From NCBI GenBank assembly GCA_029555025.1, contig JAKPTZ010000038.1:62001-126000 (forward strand): a stretch of 64,000 nt of DNA, written 5' to 3'. Position numbers and translations under genes: made by a program. The notes beneath the pieces are model-generated. The model was not told where the DNA came from. It made no database searches and saw nothing but the letters and a program-made list of their open reading frames with translations. Shown one piece after another: positions 44,108 to 52,521 of this stretch. Positions within the stretch are counted from its first letter, which is position 1. Every line of letters starts with the position of its first letter. This DNA is from Deltaproteobacteria bacterium (GTDB lineage: Bacteria > Myxococcota_A > UBA9042 > DTJE01).

Positions 44108-44431
44108 TTGGTTTCCGACAGCCCCGGGAAGCGGGTTGGCAAGGGGACGGTGTTCGTTAAGGTGGAGGTGTGCAAGGGGTGCGCCTATTGCATCGAGTTC
44201 TGCCCTGCCGACTGTCTTCGCTTTTCCCGTAACTACAACGCAAAAGGTTATCATTACCCGGTACTTGCGAAGCCCGAACTGTGCGTCGGCTGTAATACCT
44301 GCGGCCAGTACTGTCCAGATTTCGCCATCATGGGAATGAGGTACAAGGATATCGATGCCCTCGAGGCGACGAAGTCCGCCGTCAATGACGACGACAGGTC
44401 AGGAGCTGAAGCCCCGGGGAGGAAGTCATGA
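44108..44431 (+). CDS. korD: Ferredoxin-like subunit of 2-oxoacid:ferredoxin oxidoreductase
   Basis: The protein has 107 residues and begins with TTG at 44108, chosen because GGAGG lies exactly 6 bases upstream. Two 4Fe-4S clusters are bound by CKGCAYCIEFCP and CVGCNTCGQYCP. It passes electrons from the Kor complex to an external ferredoxin. The stop codon overlaps the next start by four bases (ATGA). A long open frame upstream in the same phase is not a real extension, because it lies across the start of the HEAT-repeat gene on the other strand. Confidence 0.88.
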   Translation: MVSDSPGKRVGKGTVFVKVEVCKGCAYCIEFCPADCLRFSRNYNAKGYHYPVLAKPELCVGCNTCGQYCPDFAIMGMRYKDIDALEATKSAVNDDDRSGAEAPGRKS

Positions 44432-45624
44432 AAGCCAGTCCCGAAGGAGTCCTGACCGGTGTTCACTTCATGGACGGCGATCACGCCGCCTGCGAAGGGG
44501 CCATCGCCGCCGGCTGCCGCTTTGTCGCCGGCTATCCGATCACGCCATCCACAGAGGTGGTCGAGCGTTTTTCAGTCAGAATCCCGACCGTTGGCGGCAT
44601 GTTCATCCAGATGGAAGATGAAATCGCGTCGTCGATTGCGATCCAGGGTGCCGCCTGGGGCGGGGCCAAGGTCATGACGGTCACTTCCGGCCCCGGGCTT
44701 TCCCTGATGATGGAGCATATCGGTCTTGCCGTAATGGCCGAAGTCCCGTGCGTCATCGTCGATGTCCAGCGTGGCGGTCCTTCAACCGGTCTGCCGACGC
44801 TGCCGGCGCAGGCCGACATGATGCAGGTCAAGTGGGGCTCCCACGGCGATTACCAGATAATCGCGCTGTCCCCGAATTCCCCCCAGGAATGCTTCGACCT
44901 GATGATTCGCGCATTCAACCTTTCCGAGACATGGCGCTGCCCGGTTTTCATGATGATGGACGAGGTTGTCGGCCACATGGTCGAGCGTGTCGAGATACCG
45001 CCGGCGGACCAGATCGAGATTGTTCCGCGTCGCTGGACCACGAAGAAGCCATCGGAGTATCGAGCTTTCGAGCCGGGACCGGATATGGTGCCCGACATGG
45101 CAAAGGCTGGCGATGGATACAAGCTTCACATCACGGGGCTGACGCATGACGAACGCGGTTATCCCGCGATGAACGTGCCGGCCCAGAACAGGCTTGTCCG
45201 CAGGCTGTCGGACAAGATTCTGAAGAATCGCGACAAGATCGTCGATGTCCGGGAAGACGGTTGCGAGGATGCCGACATCATCGTGGTGTCTTACGGAATC
45301 ACGTCCCGCGTGGCCGGCGCCGCCGTCGAAATGGCACGCGGGCTTGGACTGAAGGTCGGTTCCGCAAGGATGGTGGTCTGCTGGCCGTTCCCGGATGTCG
45401 AGATAGCCAGGCTTTCACGCAAGGCAAAGGCGATTGTCGTGCCGGAACTGAACCTTGGCCAGATGGTCGGTGAAGTCGAGCGCGCGGCCTGTGGCGATGC
45501 CCGGGTCTATCTGGTTGATCATGCCGGCGGCTCGGTCCACGAGCCCGAAAGGATCCTCGAGACGATCCTGCAGGCCGCAAGGGACGCCGGGCTTGGCTTC
45601 AAGACGGAGGCGGAAAGATCATGA
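44428..45624 (+). CDS. korA: 2-oxoglutarate:ferredoxin oxidoreductase, alpha subunit
   Basis: The protein has 398 residues. The pyrimidine-binding domain is marked by AAGCRFVAGYPITPSTEVVER, EDEIASSIAIQGAAWGGAK and TSGPGLSLM, typical of 2-oxoacid:ferredoxin oxidoreductases. Together with KorB and KorC it oxidatively decarboxylates 2-oxoglutarate or another 2-oxoacid with CoA and reduces ferredoxin. It overlaps korD and korB by four bases each, a tightly coupled operon. Pyruvate- or branched-chain-specific variants look similar, so the acid is not fixed. Confidence 0.93.
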   Translation: MKASPEGVLTGVHFMDGDHAACEGAIAAGCRFVAGYPITPSTEVVERFSVRIPTVGGMFIQMEDEIASSIAIQGAAWGGAKVMTVTSGPGLSLMMEHIGLAVMAEVPCVIVDVQRGGPSTGLPTLPAQADMMQVKWGSHGDYQIIALSPNSPQECFDLMIRAFNLSETWRCPVFMMMDEVVGHMVERVEIPPADQIEIVPRRWTTKKPSEYRAFEPGPDMVPDMAKAGDGYKLHITGLTHDERGYPAMNVPAQNRLVRRLSDKILKNRDKIVDVREDGCEDADIIVVSYGITSRVAGAAVEMARGLGLKVGSARMVVCWPFPDVEIARLSRKAKAIVVPELNLGQMVGEVERAACGDARVYLVDHAGGSVHEPERILETILQAARDAGLGFKTEAERS

Positions 45625-46544
45625 ATCCGACTGAAATCATGGTCAGCGATGCCGATGAAAAGGACGTTGACACAAGCAGGGTGGCACCGATCGAAAATCC
45701 GGTGCTGTCGATGCTCCGGCAGGATCGCCTGCCGCATATCTGGTGTCCGGGCTGCGGGATCGGAACCGTCGTCAACTGCTTTTCGCGCGCGCTGATGTCT
45801 TCCGGTCATGACATGAACAACGTGGCGGTGGTATCGGGAATCGGTTGTACCGGCCGCGTGGCGGGATACATGAACCTGGACTCGTTCCACACGACCCACG
45901 GTCGTTCAATTCCGTTCGCGACCGGGCTGCGTCTTGCCAATCCCGGACTGAAGGTTGTCGTGTTTTCCGGTGACGGCGATCTTTTCGCGATCGGTGGAAA
46001 TCATTTCCTGCACGCGGCGCGGCGCAACCTGGACATGCTGATTGTCTGCGTGAACAATTTCACATACGGCATGACCGGGGGACAGGTCGCCCCGACGACT
46101 CCACTGAAATCGACCCAGAGCACGATGCCTTTCGGCAACTTCGAACCGCCGATGAACCTTCCTTTCGTTGCCGATGCGGCCGGGGCGAGCTATGTCGCCC
46201 GCTGGACGGTATTCCACATCAGGCAGCTTGTCAGGGCGATGAAGGAAGGCATGGAACACAAAGGATTTTCCTTCATCGAGATCATGAGTCCGTGTCCGAC
46301 CCTTTACCTGCGTCGCAACAAGCTTGGCGACGGCGTTGACCAGGTTCGGTACTTCAAGGAGCACAGCGTCTTGAAGAACGGCGCCAACACGCAGGATGTC
46401 GCCATCACGGCGACCGATCCGATCGTGGTTGGAACCTTCGTTGAACGCGAAAGGCCGACCTGGCTCGACTCAAGGAATGCACAGCTTACGGCAACCCTTG
46501 GTGACAGGTTCGTTCCTTACGGAGGCCAGAATGTCCAGAAGTGA
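45621..46544 (+). CDS. korB: 2-oxoglutarate:ferredoxin oxidoreductase, beta subunit
   Basis: The protein has 307 residues. It carries the TPP-binding motif (VFSGDGDLFAIGGNH..VCVNNFTYGMTGGQ) and a short Cys-containing WCPGCGIG segment with IGCTG for a cluster. GHDMNN-type residues and the order of motifs match KorB/PorB. The catalytic TPP is shared with KorA. The stop lies 14 bases inside korC, and the korC binding site is within korB, so translation is coupled. Confidence 0.93.
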   Translation: MNPTEIMVSDADEKDVDTSRVAPIENPVLSMLRQDRLPHIWCPGCGIGTVVNCFSRALMSSGHDMNNVAVVSGIGCTGRVAGYMNLDSFHTTHGRSIPFATGLRLANPGLKVVVFSGDGDLFAIGGNHFLHAARRNLDMLIVCVNNFTYGMTGGQVAPTTPLKSTQSTMPFGNFEPPMNLPFVADAAGASYVARWTVFHIRQLVRAMKEGMEHKGFSFIEIMSPCPTLYLRRNKLGDGVDQVRYFKEHSVLKNGANTQDVAITATDPIVVGTFVERERPTWLDSRNAQLTATLGDRFVPYGGQNVQK

Positions 46545-47085
46545 AATACGCGTCGGGGGCCTTGGCGGCCAGGGCGTAATCCTTTGCGGCACCATAATCG
46601 GAAAGGCCGCCTCGATATACGATCACAAGCATTCGGGCATGATCCAGTCGTTCGGGCCGGAGGCCCGCGGCAGTTCGTGCAGCGCCCAGGTCATCCTGTC
46701 GGACGAAGTCATCGGATATCCCTACGTCAGGAACCTTGACGTCCTGGTCGCGATGTCGAACGATGCGTGCCACAAGTTTCTTCCGGAACTGAAGAAGGAC
46801 GGAGTCCTGCTATACGAGGAAGAGCTGGTTTCGTTTCCCGAGGGAACCAGGCCGGCGAAGGCTTGGGGAATCCCGGCGACCAGGTTCGCGGAAGAGCTTG
46901 GCCGCAAGCTGGTTCTGAACATCGTGATGGTCGGGTTTTTCGCGGGTGTGACTGGCCTGGTTTCCCGTCAGGCGGCCGAGGCCGCCGTCAGGGATTCGGT
47001 GCCAGCCGGAACCGAAGGCCTTAACCTGAAGGCGTTCGCGCGCGGTTACGAATACGGGCGTGAACTGGTCGGCGGCGCGGCCTGA
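46531..47085 (+). CDS. korC: 2-oxoacid:ferredoxin oxidoreductase, gamma subunit
   Basis: The protein has 184 residues from the ATG at 46531, preceded by GGAGG inside korB. The family motifs VGGLGGQGVILCG and QSFGPEARGSSCSAQV are clear. The gamma subunit binds the CoA moiety and docks onto KorAB. The reading frame extends upstream, but that portion lies entirely over korB and is not used. The operon order korD-A-B-C resembles many anaerobes and thermophiles. Confidence 0.9.
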   Translation: MSRSEIRVGGLGGQGVILCGTIIGKAASIYDHKHSGMIQSFGPEARGSSCSAQVILSDEVIGYPYVRNLDVLVAMSNDACHKFLPELKKDGVLLYEEELVSFPEGTRPAKAWGIPATRFAEELGRKLVLNIVMVGFFAGVTGLVSRQAAEAAVRDSVPAGTEGLNLKAFARGYEYGRELVGGAA

Positions 47086-47119
47086 CGGGCCGGCCTTGTC
47101 TGCCGGCAGGGGAGAAAGC

Positions 47120-47719
47120 ATGGAATCGGTGAAACTTCCTGCAAAATTCGCTCTTAAGAACGGTGTCGAAGTCCTTGTGCGCGACATGGTTCGCGCCGAC
47201 GAGCCCGCGGTATTCGAGTTCTTTCGTCTTCTTCCGCTTGAGGACAGGCACTTCCTGCGGAACGACGTGACCGACCCGATCCGGGTTCACAACTTCATGA
47301 TTGACGATACGCACGACCGGGTCAGGGCCGTTGTGGCGGAACTTGACGGTCGGATCGTCGCCTCGGCCGAAATCGATCGCAACCACTTCGGGTCAATGAC
47401 CCACATCGGCCAGCTTCGCGTGATAATCGCCAGGGAATTGCAGCACCAGGGACTTGGAACGATTCTTTCAAGGCTCCTGATTGCGGATGGCGTCAACGCG
47501 GGCATCGAGAAGGTGCTGGCAGAAACATCGACGGAAAACAAGGCGGCGATGCTGGCCCTTGAAAAGATGAGGTTCCGCAAGGAAGCAACGCTCAAGCTTC
47601 ACGTCAAGGATCTTGCCGGCAGGAAGCACGACCTGGCGGTTTATTCATACGACGTTTCACATATCTGGGACAAGATGGAAGCGCTTGTGGCTGATTACAG
47701 TCCGATGCGCGAATACTAG
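47120..47719 (+). CDS. GNAT-family N-acetyltransferase
   Basis: The protein has 199 residues, with GGGGAG before the ATG. The acetyl-CoA-binding motif is LRVIIARELQHQGLGTILSR (R/Q-x-x-G-x-G/A) and it is followed by the usual STENKAAMLALEKMRF segment. The acetyl acceptor cannot be inferred. It lies 35 bases after korC on the same strand and may be part of a long transcript, but nothing connects its function to the Kor enzyme. The fold is confident and the role unknown. Confidence 0.85.
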   Translation: MESVKLPAKFALKNGVEVLVRDMVRADEPAVFEFFRLLPLEDRHFLRNDVTDPIRVHNFMIDDTHDRVRAVVAELDGRIVASAEIDRNHFGSMTHIGQLRVIIARELQHQGLGTILSRLLIADGVNAGIEKVLAETSTENKAAMLALEKMRFRKEATLKLHVKDLAGRKHDLAVYSYDVSHIWDKMEALVADYSPMREY

Positions 47720-47741
47720 CCGGCCCGGGGGCAGCCTTAGA

Positions 47742-48149
47742 TTGCAGCAGAAGAGATTGGTCCGGGTTGTCGCGGCCCTTGTCCGTGACGGCACGAAAGT
47801 ACTGATTACCCAGAGGCCGGCCAATTCAGAATTTGGCGGGTGGTGGGAGTTTCCCGGTGGAAAGGTCGAGCCGGGCGAGTCCGACGGAGAAGCCCTCCGT
47901 CGCGAAATTTCAGAAGAAATGGGCCTTCAGGTAGATGTAGGCGGCATATTCCATTCAAATTTGTTCGAATATGAACGATTCATTCTGGATTTTCATCTGT
48001 ACAATTGTGTGATCCTGGGCGGGGAAATCGCTTTAATCGGGATTTCCGGCTTCAGTTGGGTGGAACCGGGCGAATTGAAGAGTTTCAGGTTCCCGCCCGC
48101 CGATGTCGAGGCGGTCGGCCTGATCGCCGGCGAATCGTCGGCGCTGTGA
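47742..48149 (+). CDS. Nudix hydrolase, MutT-like
   Basis: The protein has about 135 residues. The start is either TTG at 47742 or TTG at 47757, the second giving MVRVVAALVRDG, which is typical of MutT-like proteins. The Nudix box G-x5-E-x7-REUxEExGU is complete (GGKVEPGESDGEALRREISEEMGLQ spans it). MutT-like enzymes hydrolyse 8-oxo-dGTP or other nucleotide derivatives. There is no ATG near this point in the frame. The next gene begins 10 bases after its stop. Confidence 0.8.
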   Translation: MQQKRLVRVVAALVRDGTKVLITQRPANSEFGGWWEFPGGKVEPGESDGEALRREISEEMGLQVDVGGIFHSNLFEYERFILDFHLYNCVILGGEIALIGISGFSWVEPGELKSFRFPPADVEAVGLIAGESSAL

Positions 48150-48159
48150 AGGCGTTAAG

Positions 48160-49878
48160 ATGGTCAGTAAATCGATCTTTCCGGCAGTAATGCTGCTGGT
48201 TCTTGTCGCGATGCCGGCCCGTTCTTCGGAGCAGCAGGCCGACCCGGTGATGGAGGCCATGCTCCAGGAACTGGATCGCAGCGTGAATCTGCTTCGACTT
48301 GAAGCCGGGGATTACGACCTTCCGTATTTCGTCTATTACGCCGTCAGGGATGTCCGGTCGTCATTCGTCAGCGCCAGGAACGGCGCGCTTCAGTCCTCGA
48401 ACGACGGCCGCACAAGGATGGCCGACGTCGACATCCGGGTCGGCAGTTATGACATGGATTCGTCCGAGGACAAGGACGCAGGTTTCAATTTCAACCAGAA
48501 GTACAATCCTGGATTCATGGGCCCAATCGATGATTCGATACCGGCCCTGCGCCGAACTTTGTGGCTTCTGTCGGATCATGCATACAAGGCGGCGCTGATG
48601 TCCTTCCACAACGTCAAGGCGAAGCTGGTCAACTCCAGCGAACCCAGGAAGTCAGCCAGCCTTTCCAGGGAACAGCCCGTGGAGTTGATTGAGGAGATAT
48701 CGGAAGCCGAATTCGACCGGCCGGCACGTGAAGGTCATGCAAGGGAGCTTTCTGCAATTTTTCTGCAGTATCCCGACATCTTCGATTCCGGTGTCGAGAT
48801 ATCGGCCTTCAGGGTCGTCAGGTACATTGTCAACAGTGAGGGAACCAGGATAAGAACCGTTGATCATTACTACCAACTGCTTGCCCAGGCTACCGTCAGG
48901 GCTCCGGACGGCATGCTGCTTCAGGACGGCGTGACGATATACGGACGCAGGCCGGGGGACATGCCGGATCTTGCGACCGCAGCCGACCGCATACGGACTC
49001 TTGCCCGGAACCTTGTGGCGATGAAGGATGCCCCCGTGCTTGATCCGGCGACCGTTCCCGTCCTGATGTCGCCCGAGGCGACCGGGGTATTCTTTCACGA
49101 GACCATCGGCCACAGGCTGGAGGGACAGCGCCAGGAGGACGAGGAAGAGGGCCGCACGTTCAAGAGTTACCTGAACCAGGCGATTCTTCCCGCATTCCTG
49201 GATATCTTCGATGATCCCTCGGTCGAGATGTTTGGAACGGGCAGCGGTCGCGTTTCGCTGAACGGTTTTTATCGTGTCGATGATGAAGGTGTGCGGGGCC
49301 AGAAGGTCAGCCTGGTGGAAAAGGGCGTTCTGAAGGCCTTTTTGATGTCGCGCAAGCCAATCGAGGGGTTCGAGAAGTCGAACGGCCACGGTCGTACGCA
49401 GGGTTTCCGTCCGGCCCAGGCCAGGATGGCGAATCTGTTCATTCAGGGCGCCAAGCCGATGTCGCAGGCCAGGCTGTTTTCCCGTTTCCTGCAGGAAATG
49501 AAGAAGCAGAACAAGCCTTGGGGACTTTACGTTGAAACGATTGCAGGTGGAAATACGAACACAAGTTCCTATGGCTACCAGGCTTTCAAGGGCAAGCCGC
49601 TGATCGCGTACAAGGTTGATGCGGCAACCGGAAAGAAGACGATGGTTCGTGGCGTCGAGATAGTCGGAACACCGCTGTCCGCGATAAACCGCATTATCGC
49701 AACCTCCGACAGGTACGGTGTTTTCAACGGGTATTGCGGCGCTGAATCCGGTTCGGTTCCGGTATCGACGGTGGCCCCGGAGGTACTCTTTTCCGAAATG
49801 GAACTGCAAAGAACCGAGGACACGAACGAGAGGCCGTTAATTCTTCCGCCTCCCGACGTCCCGGCCGCAGCCAGGTGA
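48160..49878 (+). CDS. Secreted TldD-like metallopeptidase
   Basis: The protein has 572 residues. It begins with a convincing signal peptide (MVSKSIFPAVMLLVLVAMPARSS), then the TldD/PmbA core. The zinc motif is FHETIGHRLEGQ (HExxxH), followed by GSGRVSLNGFYRVDDEG and the long NTSSYG region near the C-terminus. TldD usually works in the cytoplasm with TldE on modified peptides such as microcins. Here it is single, longer than E. coli TldD (481 residues), and exported. That suggests an extracytoplasmic peptidase or a role in the envelope. No TldE partner is in the window. Confidence 0.85.
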   Translation: MVSKSIFPAVMLLVLVAMPARSSEQQADPVMEAMLQELDRSVNLLRLEAGDYDLPYFVYYAVRDVRSSFVSARNGALQSSNDGRTRMADVDIRVGSYDMDSSEDKDAGFNFNQKYNPGFMGPIDDSIPALRRTLWLLSDHAYKAALMSFHNVKAKLVNSSEPRKSASLSREQPVELIEEISEAEFDRPAREGHARELSAIFLQYPDIFDSGVEISAFRVVRYIVNSEGTRIRTVDHYYQLLAQATVRAPDGMLLQDGVTIYGRRPGDMPDLATAADRIRTLARNLVAMKDAPVLDPATVPVLMSPEATGVFFHETIGHRLEGQRQEDEEEGRTFKSYLNQAILPAFLDIFDDPSVEMFGTGSGRVSLNGFYRVDDEGVRGQKVSLVEKGVLKAFLMSRKPIEGFEKSNGHGRTQGFRPAQARMANLFIQGAKPMSQARLFSRFLQEMKKQNKPWGLYVETIAGGNTNTSSYGYQAFKGKPLIAYKVDAATGKKTMVRGVEIVGTPLSAINRIIATSDRYGVFNGYCGAESGSVPVSTVAPEVLFSEMELQRTEDTNERPLILPPPDVPAAAR

Positions 49879-49882
49879 ATTG

Positions 49883-50734
49883 ATGGCGAAGGAGTGCCGC
49901 ATATCCGCGTGGGCCGAGACGACTGTCGGCAAGGTCAGGAAGCGGAACGAGGACGCACACCTGATTCTTCCGGAAAGGTCGTTCTATCTGGTCGCAGACG
50001 GCATGGGCGGGCACAAGCGCGGTGACCTGGCGTCCCAGCTCTGCATCGATTCCGTTCGTGAATTCCTGACCGGCGCCGGCACGGGCAAGACGATAGCCTT
50101 TTTCAAGGGCCTGCTGGACAAGCCTTTTGACGATCGAGCGGTATGGGAACGCAGCATCTGTGCCGCGATCGAGTACGCCAACCGCCGGATTGTCAAGGCG
50201 GCCATGATGAACCGGGAGCTTGCGGGAATGGGGACGACCGTTGTGTCGGCCGGTTTCCGAGGCAGCAGGATGTTCGTGACCTGGTGCGGCGATTCCAGGA
50301 TCTACCGGTTCAGGGCCGGGGTTCTGTCACAGGTTTCGGAAGACCACTCCCTGGTCAATCAGTACCTGAAGTCCGGCGCCCTTACGCCGGAGCAGGCACG
50401 GCGTTTTCCACACAGGAACGTGATTTTGCAGGCGCTTGGACTTGCCGAGGATTTCCGGTACGACTGGCTGCAGGAAACGGTGATGTCCGGTGACGTCTTC
50501 CTTCTCTGTTCCGACGGCCTGAACGACATGCTGACCGACGATCAGATTCGGGACATCCTTTCAACCGCGCTTCCGTCGTGCGGAACCGACACGGGGGAGG
50601 ATGGCGCTGAAAGGGACTCGAACCTGCTTTCAGAGGCGTGCCATGCCCTGGTATCGGCGGCGATGGATCACGGTGGCCTTGACAACATCACGGTGATGCT
50701 TCTGTGCGTGGGTCCCTGTGAAGGCCAGGACTGA
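49883..50734 (+). CDS. PP2C-type Ser/Thr protein phosphatase
   Basis: The protein has 283 residues. The start is the ATG at 49883; a TTG directly before it is possible, with AGGTGAATT upstream. PP2C metal-binding motifs are seen in order: KRNEDAH, LVADGMGGH, EDHSLV, CSDGLNDML and LDNITVM. It removes phosphate from Ser/Thr residues in the cytoplasm and would oppose a Hanks-type kinase, but none is in this window. It follows the TldD gene by four bases. Myxococcota carry many such pairs. Confidence 0.9.
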   Translation: MAKECRISAWAETTVGKVRKRNEDAHLILPERSFYLVADGMGGHKRGDLASQLCIDSVREFLTGAGTGKTIAFFKGLLDKPFDDRAVWERSICAAIEYANRRIVKAAMMNRELAGMGTTVVSAGFRGSRMFVTWCGDSRIYRFRAGVLSQVSEDHSLVNQYLKSGALTPEQARRFPHRNVILQALGLAEDFRYDWLQETVMSGDVFLLCSDGLNDMLTDDQIRDILSTALPSCGTDTGEDGAERDSNLLSEACHALVSAAMDHGGLDNITVMLLCVGPCEGQD

Positions 50735-50809
50735 ACGCGGCCCTGATTACCCGGACACGCCCCGCGGGCCCCAGCCTTTCAATCCTGTCGGCGTTGGAAC
50801 ATAATAGGC

Positions 50810-50829
50810 ACCGGTTTTGTTTAACCGGT
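50810..50829. repeat. Palindrome upstream of the TPR protein gene
   Basis: ACCGGTT (50810-50816) and AACCGGT (50823-50829) are perfect reverse complements around TTGTTT. It lies just after a CATAAT-like -10 and 17 bases before the ATG, before a GGAGGGGG binding site. It may be an operator or a 5' leader hairpin. Confidence 0.5.
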
Positions 50830-50845
50830 TAACGGAGGGGGAATA

Positions 50846-52054
50846 ATGACCTGTAACGGTTTTGATGGAGAAAGATGCGCTGCGATCAGCAGGATGATTG
50901 TTGGAACGGGTGTCCTGGCGATTGCAGTCCTGCTGGCTGCCGTCGTATGCATGCTTCAGCCGGCTTACAGAAACTGGAAGGCGGTCGCGGATCAGCAGCA
51001 GACCCGCACCGAGCTTTCGGCGAAATATGTGGCGGCCGGTGACGCGTCCTTTGCTGCGCGTGATTTCCAGGCCGCCCAGACCAGCTACATCATGGCTGCC
51101 AGCATAAATCCAATGGATTCCCTTCTGAGTTCCATGGTGGCTCGCGCGCGGATTGCGACCTTCGCCTCCAATCCTGCTCTTCTGGACAAGGCCGACCTGC
51201 AGCAGGCAAGGGCGGAATGCGCGATCGTCCTGGATCGCTTCCCGACCGACTTGTCCAATGTGAAGATTGTGCAGGGCATGATCAGTTTTCGCGAAAACCG
51301 CGTGAACGAGGCGCTGGCCCTGCTCGAGGAAGCGGCGGCTGCCGACCCGGCAAGTGCCGCCGTCCATGTCGCGCGGGCGATGTTGTGGACGTTCGAACCA
51401 ACCAAGGTGGAATCCGTGCCGGCCGAATGGGAAGCCGCGGTCGCCGCGGCCCCGGAGGATCCGATGATTCTGGGAATGGCAGGCCAGAGCCTGATCAATT
51501 CTCAGGAGACTTTCGAAAAGGGCCTGGACATGCTTCGAAAGGCGGTCGTTACAGTCCGCAACCTTTCCTGGCTGAAGACCATCGGTTCCGCGCTGGTGCA
51601 GTCCGGAAAGGCCGACGAGGCCGTTGATTACATCAACCAGGCATATACGCTGTCGCCGCGTGACCCTGAGGCGCTGGCTCTGATCGGCCAGATTCACATT
51701 GCCAAGCGTGAATGGGAAAAGGCGATTCCTCCGTTGCGGGACTCCATGTCCATCCGGGAAACCAGGGACGTCATGCTTCCACTCGCAATGGCACTGAATT
51801 CAACCGGCCGTTTCGATCAGGCGCTCCCCATACTTCAGAAGCTGAACCAGCAGGGAAGCGACATGATGAGCGTGTATGAATACGCCAATGCCCTTGCCGG
51901 CGTCGGCAGAAAGGAAGAGGCCGTCAACCTGTACAATGCCATTCTGGGATTGTCCGAACAGGGCCTGGAGGGCATGCAGGCCCAGGCCGTCACGACCCTG
52001 AAGGAAAACGCAAGGATGGCCGTCGGGCGCCTTACAGCCGCAGCACCGAAGTAG
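50846..52054 (+). CDS. Membrane-anchored TPR protein
   Basis: The protein has 402 residues. A transmembrane segment (about residues 17-37, MIVGTGVLAIAVLLAAVVCML) follows a short cytoplasmic start. A long set of TPR-like helix pairs follows, with recurring AARDFQAAQTSYIMAA, ENRVNEALALLEEAA and DEAVDYINQAYTLSP segments. It is predicted to project into the periplasm. It precedes the exbD- and tonB-like genes by 33 bases, so it may belong to that energy-coupling or envelope operon. Function unknown. GGAGGGGG lies before the ATG. Confidence 0.8.
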   Translation: MTCNGFDGERCAAISRMIVGTGVLAIAVLLAAVVCMLQPAYRNWKAVADQQQTRTELSAKYVAAGDASFAARDFQAAQTSYIMAASINPMDSLLSSMVARARIATFASNPALLDKADLQQARAECAIVLDRFPTDLSNVKIVQGMISFRENRVNEALALLEEAAAADPASAAVHVARAMLWTFEPTKVESVPAEWEAAVAAAPEDPMILGMAGQSLINSQETFEKGLDMLRKAVVTVRNLSWLKTIGSALVQSGKADEAVDYINQAYTLSPRDPEALALIGQIHIAKREWEKAIPPLRDSMSIRETRDVMLPLAMALNSTGRFDQALPILQKLNQQGSDMMSVYEYANALAGVGRKEEAVNLYNAILGLSEQGLEGMQAQAVTTLKENARMAVGRLTAAAPK

Positions 52055-52087
52055 GCCGGGTTCGAAGTCCCTTTACGGGAGGTTGTT

Positions 52088-52507
52088 GTGCATTCGGGTG
52101 AACCGGACCGCAGGATGATCACCGAGATCAACGTGACCCCGATGGTCGATATCATGCTGGTTCTGCTGATCATTTTCATGGTTACGGCAAGTTACATCAC
52201 CAGGGGTGCCTTTGACGTCAATCTGCCGTCCGCGGCCAATTCGTCCGATGTGGGCGATTCGCCAATCCAGATAAGCATTTCCGCCGGTGGGGAGCTTTCA
52301 TTCAACGGCCAGCGATCCGACATTGCGGGGATTTCGCAGGCTGTCGCGCCGATAATTCGCGATAATCCCGACGTTCAGGCCGTTGTGGATGGCGATCGTG
52401 GTGTCGAATACGGACGGGTCATGGAGGTAATCGACGCCCTTAAAACGGCCGGCGTCCGTAATTTCGCCGCAGCCGTGGAAAGGGTTCCTGCTCCGGCCTC
52501 TCCTTGA
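52088..52507 (+). CDS. ExbD/TolR-like biopolymer transport protein
   Basis: The protein has 139 residues and begins with GTG at 52088, strongly supported by GGGAGG 5 bases upstream. The ExbD signature ITEINVTPMVDIMLVLLIIFMV is complete, including the Asp (in PMVD) that is part of the proton channel. The rest is the periplasmic domain, including an ENxR-type dimerisation part. ExbD acts with ExbB to power TonB. No ExbB is found in the window, so the partner must be encoded elsewhere. Confidence 0.88.
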   Translation: MHSGEPDRRMITEINVTPMVDIMLVLLIIFMVTASYITRGAFDVNLPSAANSSDVGDSPIQISISAGGELSFNGQRSDIAGISQAVAPIIRDNPDVQAVVDGDRGVEYGRVMEVIDALKTAGVRNFAAAVERVPAPASP

Positions 52508-52521
52508 TAGCGGGGATTCCC

